64,000 bases of DNA from JAGWAJ01 sp965215155 (GTDB lineage: Bacteria > Acidobacteriota > Vicinamibacteria > Vicinamibacterales > UBA8438), in assembly GCA_965215155.1 (NCBI GenBank), contig CBDCCY010000002.1, positions 496,001 through 560,000 of the forward strand, written 5' to 3'. Shown one piece after another: positions 59,050 through 64,000 of the stretch. The position numbers and the translations under genes were made by a program. Position 1 is the first letter of the stretch, and each line of letters opens with the position of its first letter. A model generated the notes under the pieces. The model did not search any database, was not told the DNA's origin, and saw nothing but the letters and a program-made list of their open reading frames with translations.

Positions 59050-61618
59050 CGTCCAGGCGCGCATCGAGCTCGGCGTCCTCCGCCGCGGGCAGTGACGCCA
59101 CCTCGTCCTCGGGCGCGTCCCGGCGGGACCAGCGTACGGCCAGGGACCCGACGCCGACCAGGCATCCGACGCCGATGAGGTACGGCAGGAGCCACGCGAG
59201 ACGGTTGAAGCCCTCGTCGAGCGGAGCGCCCAGCGGCTCCTGACTGCCGTAGGTCGCGATGAAGTAGTCGAGAATCTGCCGGCGGTCGCGCCCCGCCTCG
59301 ATCTGCTCGCGGAGCTGGCCCCGCATGTACTCCGCCCCCGCGGCGACGAGCTGCTGCGAGCCGTCGGGCCGCCCGACCCAGCGGGGCGGCGACGAGCACC
59401 GGCAGTCGGCCAGGGTGTAGTGCGGGCAGTCGCCGCAGGTGCACACCAGCTCGCGCTGCAGCTCGGCCTCCAGCGGCGTCGTCGCCGTGAACGACTCGGG
59501 TGCCGGCCCGCCCTGCCCCGCCGCGGGCGCCGCGGCGGCAGCAAGCGCCAGCAGCAGGACGAGAGCCGCCGCCATCCCCAGCACGGCGATCACCGATACG
59601 GCACCGGAGGCGGCCGCTCCTCCCGCCGGGGCGGTTCCGCCCGCGTCGGCCGGCGCCCGCGAGGCGAGGAACGCGAAGCGACTCTCGGGCAGCAGCGCGA
59701 TGCCGGTCCCGAGGGCCAGCAGGGCGAAACCGAGCCAGATCCAGTTGACGAGCGGATTGACCGTGACCTGGAAGCTGGCCGACTGATCGGCCATGTCGTA
59801 CGCGGCCAGCACGACGTACACGTCCTCGGCCAGGGTGCGCCGCATCGCGACCTCGGTTGTCGGTTCGGCCTCGTGCTTCCGGTAGAACCACCGGCCGGGG
59901 TAGAGGCTGCCCACCTCGCGGCCGTCCTCGAACACCGTGACGTGCGCCGTGTGCATCTCCTTGCGCCCGTCGTCGGTAATGCTCAGCCGGTCCAGCCGCA
60001 CCGCGAAACGGCCCACTTCGACGTCCTCGCCAGGCGTCAGCAGGACCTGCTCGGTCTGCCGGTAGCCGGCCCCGGCGAAGCCGAGCATCATCAGCACGAT
60101 GCCGAGATGGACGACGTATCCGCCGTAGCGCCGCCGCGACCGCATCACGAGGCCGATCATCGCGGTGAGGAGATCCGTGCCGGTGACGCCGCGGCGAACG
60201 ACGGCCCCTCTCACGAACTCCTGCCCGACGGTGCCCACGACGAACCCGCAGAGCGCAAAGCAGAGTCCCGACACCCAGACGCGGAAGCCGAGCGCGTAGA
60301 GGACGGCGGCGGTGCCGACCGCCAGCGCCGCCGGCCAGAGGAACTGATCGCGCAGGTTGACGAGCGTGGACTTCCGCCACGCCAGCAACGGGCCGATCCC
60401 GGTCAGGAGCAGCAGGCTGAGACCGATCGGGATCATCCACTTGTTGAAGAAGGGCGGCCCGACGGTGATCCGCTGCCCCGTCACCGCCTCGCTCAGCGTC
60501 GGGAACATCGTGGCGAACAGGATGAAGAACGCCGAGAAGAGCAGGATCCAGTTGTTGACCAGGAACGCCGCCTCCCGCGAGGCCCACGACTCCAGCTCGT
60601 TGCGCGCGCGCAGCAGCGGCAGCCGGTAGATCACGAGGCCGAAGCTGACCGCGACGACGGCGGTGATGAAGATGCCGAACATCATCGCCAGCTCGGGGTC
60701 CTCCCCGAAGGCGTGGACCGACTGCACGATGCCGGTCCGCGTCATCGCGGTGGCGAACAGCGTCAACACGAAGGCGAGGATGATCAGCGAGATGTTCCAG
60801 ACGCGGAGCATGCTGCGCCGCTCCTGCACCATGACGGAGTGCAGGAACGCGGTCGCGGGGAACCAGGGCAGCGCACCGGCGTTCTCGACCGGATCCCAGC
60901 CCCACCAGCCGCCCCAGCCGAGCTCCTCGTAGGCCCAGATCATCCCCAGCGTCAGGCCCAGCGACAGGAAGAACCACGAGAACATGGTCCAGCGCCGGAC
61001 GGCGCGCAGCCACGAGTCGTCGAGGTAGCCGGTGATGAGGGCCGCCATCCCGAAAGCGAACGGGATCGTCATCGCCACCAGCCCGGTGTAGAGGGAGGGC
61101 GGGTGGATGACCATGTAGGGGTTCTGGAGCAGCGGGTTGAGGCCCCGGCCGTCGGCCGGCGCCTCCAGCAGGTAGGTGGCGAAGGGGTTCTTGTTCACCA
61201 CCATGATGAACAGGAAGAACATCTGGACGACGGCCACGGTCGCCACGACGTACGGGATCAGCTCCCTGTGCCGCTCGCGGTTGGTCCGGACGGCGATCGC
61301 CCCGAACACGGCGAGCAGGAACACCCAGAACATGATCGACCCGTCGAGGCCGCCCCAGTACGACGTCAGCTTGTAGAAGAGCGGCTGGACGGAATCCGAG
61401 TACCGATCGACGTAGCGGATGCTGTAGTCGTGCGTGACGAAGGCGCGCACCATGATGGCGGACGCCAGCGTCATCAGCGCGGTGACGAGGTAGAAGGCGC
61501 CGATGCCGCTCTCGACGAGCCGCGTGACCCGCCGCCGGGCGCCCGCCACGCAAGCCGCGGCCGCATAGGCGCAGGCGACGAACGCCGCCAGCAGTGTGTA
61601 GGTTCCTAGTGTGGCCAT
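59027..61618 (-). CDS. ccmF: CcmF heme lyase fused to a CcmH-like domain
   Basis: An 863-residue membrane protein. Residues 1-~640 are CcmF, the heme lyase subunit, with many helices, the WWD motif WGGWWGWDPVENAGALPWF (~230), the periplasmic His in MVIHPPSLYTG and the later HLGIVLMMLGFAGAGY. After another membrane helix (~690-710) comes a CcmH-like domain with ELVCTCGDCPHYTLADCRC (~722-740), the redox-active cysteine motif that handles the apocytochrome, and a final membrane helix. Fusion of F and H guarantees a 1:1 lyase complex. No separate ccmH, ccmI or ccmG is present in the window. Confidence 0.92.
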   Translation of the reverse strand: MATLGTYTLLAAFVACAYAAAACVAGARRRVTRLVESGIGAFYLVTALMTLASAIMVRAFVTHDYSIRYVDRYSDSVQPLFYKLTSYWGGLDGSIMFWVFLLAVFGAIAVRTNRERHRELIPYVVATVAVVQMFFLFIMVVNKNPFATYLLEAPADGRGLNPLLQNPYMVIHPPSLYTGLVAMTIPFAFGMAALITGYLDDSWLRAVRRWTMFSWFFLSLGLTLGMIWAYEELGWGGWWGWDPVENAGALPWFPATAFLHSVMVQERRSMLRVWNISLIILAFVLTLFATAMTRTGIVQSVHAFGEDPELAMMFGIFITAVVAVSFGLVIYRLPLLRARNELESWASREAAFLVNNWILLFSAFFILFATMFPTLSEAVTGQRITVGPPFFNKWMIPIGLSLLLLTGIGPLLAWRKSTLVNLRDQFLWPAALAVGTAAVLYALGFRVWVSGLCFALCGFVVGTVGQEFVRGAVVRRGVTGTDLLTAMIGLVMRSRRRYGGYVVHLGIVLMMLGFAGAGYRQTEQVLLTPGEDVEVGRFAVRLDRLSITDDGRKEMHTAHVTVFEDGREVGSLYPGRWFYRKHEAEPTTEVAMRRTLAEDVYVVLAAYDMADQSASFQVTVNPLVNWIWLGFALLALGTGIALLPESRFAFLASRAPADAGGTAPAGGAAASGAVSVIAVLGMAAALVLLLALAAAAAPAAGQGGPAPESFTATTPLEAELQRELVCTCGDCPHYTLADCRCSSPPRWVGRPDGSQQLVAAGAEYMRGQLREQIEAGRDRRQILDYFIATYGSQEPLGAPLDEGFNRLAWLLPYLIGVGCLVGVGSLAVRWSRRDAPEDEVASLPAAEDAELDARLDDELRDLD

Positions 61619-61690
61619 GCGCCCTGCCCGGCCGCGACGGAGGTTCCGGCCCTGGTCGAGGTCAGTGGAGGCGACGCGCGGAGACGCGCA

Positions 61691-62149
61691 TCAGTTGTCG
61701 GCGCCGTCCGTGGCCGAGACGTAACCGGCGGTGCGTGCGCTGTCGCCGACCGACGGCTGCTCCTCGTACTTCGAGGGGCACTTCGCCATGATCCCGTCGC
61801 GGTCGACGTAGAACGTGTCGCCGTCCAGGCGGCCGGTCGCCACCACCTCGGCGTGGTTGTCGAAGGTGTCCGGCACGATGCCGTTGTAGACCGCCTGGAT
61901 GGAATGGACGCGGTTCTCGACGCTGTCCGTGATCTCGAAACGCCAGTCGAGGCTCCGGGGATGCCGCAGCACGTTCGCCGCGTAGCCGTGCACCTGGAGC
62001 GCCTTGCCGTCCCAGGCCTCCGGGTCGGCCAGCACCTCCTCGACCTCCATGTAGAACTGCGTGCCGTCCTGCATCGTCGTCCAGACGAGGCCGGCGAACG
62101 CGGCCGACAGTGCACCCGCGGTGATGACGATCCTCAGGGCCTTGGACAT
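61691..62149 (-). CDS. ccmE: CcmE heme chaperone with CxxxY heme-binding motif
   Basis: A 152-residue periplasmic heme chaperone. An N-terminal membrane anchor (RIVITAGALSAAFAGLVW) is followed by the OB-fold barrel (YMEVEEVLADPEAWDGKALQVHGYA and EVVATGRLDGDTFYVD). The heme-attachment motif is IMAKCPSKYEEQ: a Cys replaces the His of canonical HxxxY, as in archaeal and Desulfovibrio CcmE (system I*). The rest of the length is normal. It lies 72 bases upstream of ccmF. Confidence 0.9.
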   Translation of the reverse strand: MSKALRIVITAGALSAAFAGLVWTTMQDGTQFYMEVEEVLADPEAWDGKALQVHGYAANVLRHPRSLDWRFEITDSVENRVHSIQAVYNGIVPDTFDNHAEVVATGRLDGDTFYVDRDGIMAKCPSKYEEQPSVGDSARTAGYVSATDGADN

Positions 62150-62206
62150 GGAGCGTGTTCCTCTCAGACGCGCAACCGCAAGAATATCGTCGTGGCCCTC
62201 GCAGAG

Positions 62207-62803
62207 TCAACGGGGACGCGTCGCAGCCGGGCTGCCGGGGGGTGCGCGGCCGTCCAGGCAGTCCAGGAGCCGGCCGACGAGCGGAATGGAGAGGCCGACC
62301 ACGTTCGTGTAGGAGCCCTCGATGCGCTCGATGAAGCGCGAGCCGATCCCCTGCGCCGCGTACGCCCCGGCCTTGTCGTCCGGCTCGCCCGTCCCCACGT
62401 ACCAGCGTATGCGCTCCGCGTCGAGATTCATGAAGGTCACCTGCGTCATCTCGACGCCGCGCACCGATCGTGCGTCGCGTACGAGGGAGACGCCGGTCAG
62501 CACGGTGTGACGCCGGCCCGCCAGGAGGCCGAGCATCGCGGCGGCCTCGTTGGAATCCGCGGGCTTCCCGAGCACCCGCCCGTCGATGAGCACCACGGTA
62601 TCGGCCCCGACGACCACGCGGCCGGGATAGCGGGGAGCCACGGCCCGCGCCTTGGCGGCGGCGAGCCGCTGAACGTACGCCACGGCCTCCTCGCCGCCGA
62701 GGCGCCGCTCGTCGACGTTGGCCGGCGCGACGTCGAACGCGTATCCCGCCTCGGCCAGCAGGCGCGCCCGGCGGGGCGAGGCCGAGGCCAGCACGAACCG
62801 CAC
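62207..62803 (-). CDS. maf: Maf-family nucleoside triphosphate pyrophosphatase
   Basis: A 198-residue house-cleaning enzyme hydrolysing non-canonical NTPs (dTTP, UTP or modified forms) to NMPs. It opens FVLASASPRRARLLAEAGY (substrate loop), with VVVGADTVVLIDGRVLGKP (catalytic Asp), the TGVSLVRD segment and GAYAAQGIGSRFIERIEGSY. Length is typical. It is the first gene of the leftward group ending in the ccm operon, 57 bases before ccmE. Confidence 0.93.
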   Translation of the reverse strand: MRFVLASASPRRARLLAEAGYAFDVAPANVDERRLGGEEAVAYVQRLAAAKARAVAPRYPGRVVVGADTVVLIDGRVLGKPADSNEAAAMLGLLAGRRHTVLTGVSLVRDARSVRGVEMTQVTFMNLDAERIRWYVGTGEPDDKAGAYAAQGIGSRFIERIEGSYTNVVGLSIPLVGRLLDCLDGRAPPGSPAATRPR

Positions 62804-62928
62804 GGCGCGATGCTACACTGAGTCGGGCGCGCCGGAGGGGGCTGCAATGCCCGCCGCCGGCCCGCACGCGGCCGGCGACGCCCGCATCCCGGGCGGCATG
62901 CCGGGCCGGGATCGCCCGCGTCACGATC

Positions 62929-63240
62929 GTGAGAGCATCCGCCGCCATGGTGCCCGCCGGACGGTGCGCGGCGCACGCGCTGGCGCCTCTGCTCCGCCGG
63001 CAACCGCTGTCCCAGGCCAAGGTACGCCTCGCCTGGACGGCAACCGTGGGCGCGGCGGCGTCGCGTGCCACCGTCGTCGGCCTGCATGCCGACGGCACGC
63101 TCGCGGTCACTGCCGACACCGAGCACTGGCGCCGCGAGACGGCGCGCGCGAGCTCCACGATCCGCGCGCGCCTCGCGGAGTTGCTCGGCCCGGACGTCGT
63201 CAAGAAGATCACCGTCACGGAAGGACCTCGCCATGCGTGA
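62929..63240 (+). CDS. DciA/DUF721-type protein
   Basis: A 103-residue protein. The region AHALAPLLRRQPLSQAKVRLAWTATVG followed by ADGTLAVTADTEHWRRETARASSTIRARLAELLG matches the DUF721/DciA family, which loads the replicative helicase in bacteria without DnaC. The start may be GTG 62929 or ATG 62947. The last eight bases overlap the thiolase gene. Family members are short and diverged, so the assignment is moderate. Confidence 0.7.
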   Translation: MRASAAMVPAGRCAAHALAPLLRRQPLSQAKVRLAWTATVGAAASRATVVGLHADGTLAVTADTEHWRRETARASSTIRARLAELLGPDVVKKITVTEGPRHA

Positions 63241-64000
63241 ATCCGTCATCACCAGTGCCGTCCGGCTCCCCACGGGCAAGTTCCTCGGGGCGCTCCACAC
63301 GCTCCCGGCCACGGACCTCGGCGCGCGCGTCGTGCGCGAGGCGGTGGCGCGCGCGGGCATAGACCCGGGCGCGGTCGACGAGTGCATCATGGGCAACGTG
63401 GTCTCGGCCGGGCTCGGCCAGGCGCCGGCCCGGCAGGCCGCGCTGCGCGGCGGTCTCCCGGAGCACGTCGGCGCCCTGACGATCAACAAGGTGTGCGGCT
63501 CGGGCCTGAAGGCGGTCATGCTGGCGGCCCAGGGCATCGCCACCGGCGACATCGACGTCGCCGTCGCGGGCGGCATGGAATCCATGAGCAACTGCCCCTA
63601 CATGCTCCCGAAGGCGCGGACCGGCATGCGCATGGGGAACGGCGACGTCCTCGACGCGATGATGCACGACGGGCTGTGGTGCGCGATCGAGGACTGGTCG
63701 ATGGGCCTCGCGGCCGAAGCGGTCGTCGAGCGCTACGGCGTCAGCCGCGAGGACCAGGACAGCTTCGCGGCCGGCAGCCACCAGAAGGCGGCCGCGGCCA
63801 TCGACGCCTGCTGGTTCAAGGACGAGATCCTGCCGGTGGAGATCCCGCAGCGGCGCGGCGATCCGATCCGACTGGAGTACGACGAGGGCGTGCGGCCCGA
63901 TTGCACCGCCGCGTCGCTCGGGCGGCTGCGGCCGGCGTTCAAGAAGGACGGCGGCACCGTGACGGCCGGAAACGCGCCCGGCGTGAACGACGGCGCGGCG
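63233..64000 (+). CDS. acetyl-CoA acetyltransferase (thiolase), partial
   Basis: The first 256 residues of a thiolase; the gene leaves the window at the right edge. The N-terminal domain has the acyl-accepting Cys88 in NKVCGSGLKAVMLA, preceded by ECIMGNVVSAGLGQAPARQA and followed by GGMESMSNCPYMLPKAR. The later catalytic His (GHP) and second Cys (CxG) lie outside the window. It condenses or cleaves acetoacetyl-CoA in short-chain fatty acid or polyester metabolism. An AAGGACC site precedes ATG 63233, which lies inside the DciA-like gene end. Confidence 0.93.
   Translation, partial: MRESVITSAVRLPTGKFLGALHTLPATDLGARVVREAVARAGIDPGAVDECIMGNVVSAGLGQAPARQAALRGGLPEHVGALTINKVCGSGLKAVMLAAQGIATGDIDVAVAGGMESMSNCPYMLPKARTGMRMGNGDVLDAMMHDGLWCAIEDWSMGLAAEAVVERYGVSREDQDSFAAGSHQKAAAAIDACWFKDEILPVEIPQRRGDPIRLEYDEGVRPDCTAASLGRLRPAFKKDGGTVTAGNAPGVNDGAA

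Overview
The window is a 64 kb, very GC-rich (roughly 70% by eye) bacterial chromosome segment. It carries about 60 protein genes, the RNase P RNA gene and one insertion sequence. Several features point to Acidobacteriota, probably class Vicinamibacteria (inference only). They are a TonB-dependent receptor opening with a carboxypeptidase-regulatory-like domain, an ASPIC/UnbV FG-GAP protein paired with a TPR lipoprotein, cytochrome c/copper monooxygenase-type secreted proteins, a cupredoxin lipoprotein of the CDxHP-M type, LPS genes (lpxD, a GT9 heptosyltransferase-like gene) and didermal outer-membrane proteins. No rRNA or tRNA gene was recognised.

Layout. 1-10.6 kb: secreted and periplasmic proteins, including a TPR protein, a lectin-like protein, an NHL propeller, an octaheme cytochrome c with a membrane partner, a cytochrome c/copper monooxygenase-like protein, an M20 peptidase and a cupredoxin lipoprotein. 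10.6-21 kb: lpxD, a BlaI/BlaR1-type regulatory pair with a clear promoter and palindrome, a B12-binding radical SAM protein, endonuclease III, an Uma2-type protein, a GT9 glycosyltransferase, an ABC ATPase, a carboxylate-amine ligase and an NfeD-like protein. 21-30 kb: an FG-GAP/ASPIC-UnbV protein and a TPR lipoprotein joined by an unusual tandem repeat, an IS630-family element, a large TonB receptor and an amidohydrolase. 30-46 kb: rnpB, an NtrC-type regulator, ligA, a polyprenyl synthase, tatD, metG, larC, radC, dapF, a CPBP protease, dtd and a TtcA-like protein. 44-52.5 kb: envelope and polysaccharide genes (GT-C-like protein, AlgJ-like protein, GDSL hydrolase, GT2, DedA) followed by an IMPase and an RsbW-like kinase. 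52.5-54.4 kb: aroA and aroK. 54.5-62.8 kb: a compact cytochrome c maturation operon read leftwards (maf, ccmE, ccmF-ccmH fusion, two unrecognised genes, ccmA, ccmB, ccmC, ccmD-like, small membrane protein). 62.9 kb to the end: a DciA-like gene and a truncated thiolase.

The cytochrome c maturation operon fits functionally with the c-type cytochromes at the left of the window: an octaheme protein and a monoheme monooxygenase-like protein both need heme attachment. The CcmE has a CxxxY heme-binding motif instead of HxxxY, CcmF is fused to a CcmH-like domain, and two extra membrane proteins are tied in by start/stop overlaps.

The strongest novelty candidate is the 139-bp repeat between the FG-GAP gene and the TPR gene. 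Its 20-bp units derive from the last codons of the upstream gene. Each complete unit has its own Shine-Dalgarno-like GGAG, ATG and stop, and consecutive units overlap as ATGA or TAATG. The result is a relay of 6-7-residue micro-ORFs (MTEGTGR type) ending exactly on the ATG of the TPR gene. Other notable points are an IS630 element that landed in the stop codon of the TonB receptor gene, a dispersed intergenic hairpin repeat, and a glycosyltransferase gene with no canonical start codon.
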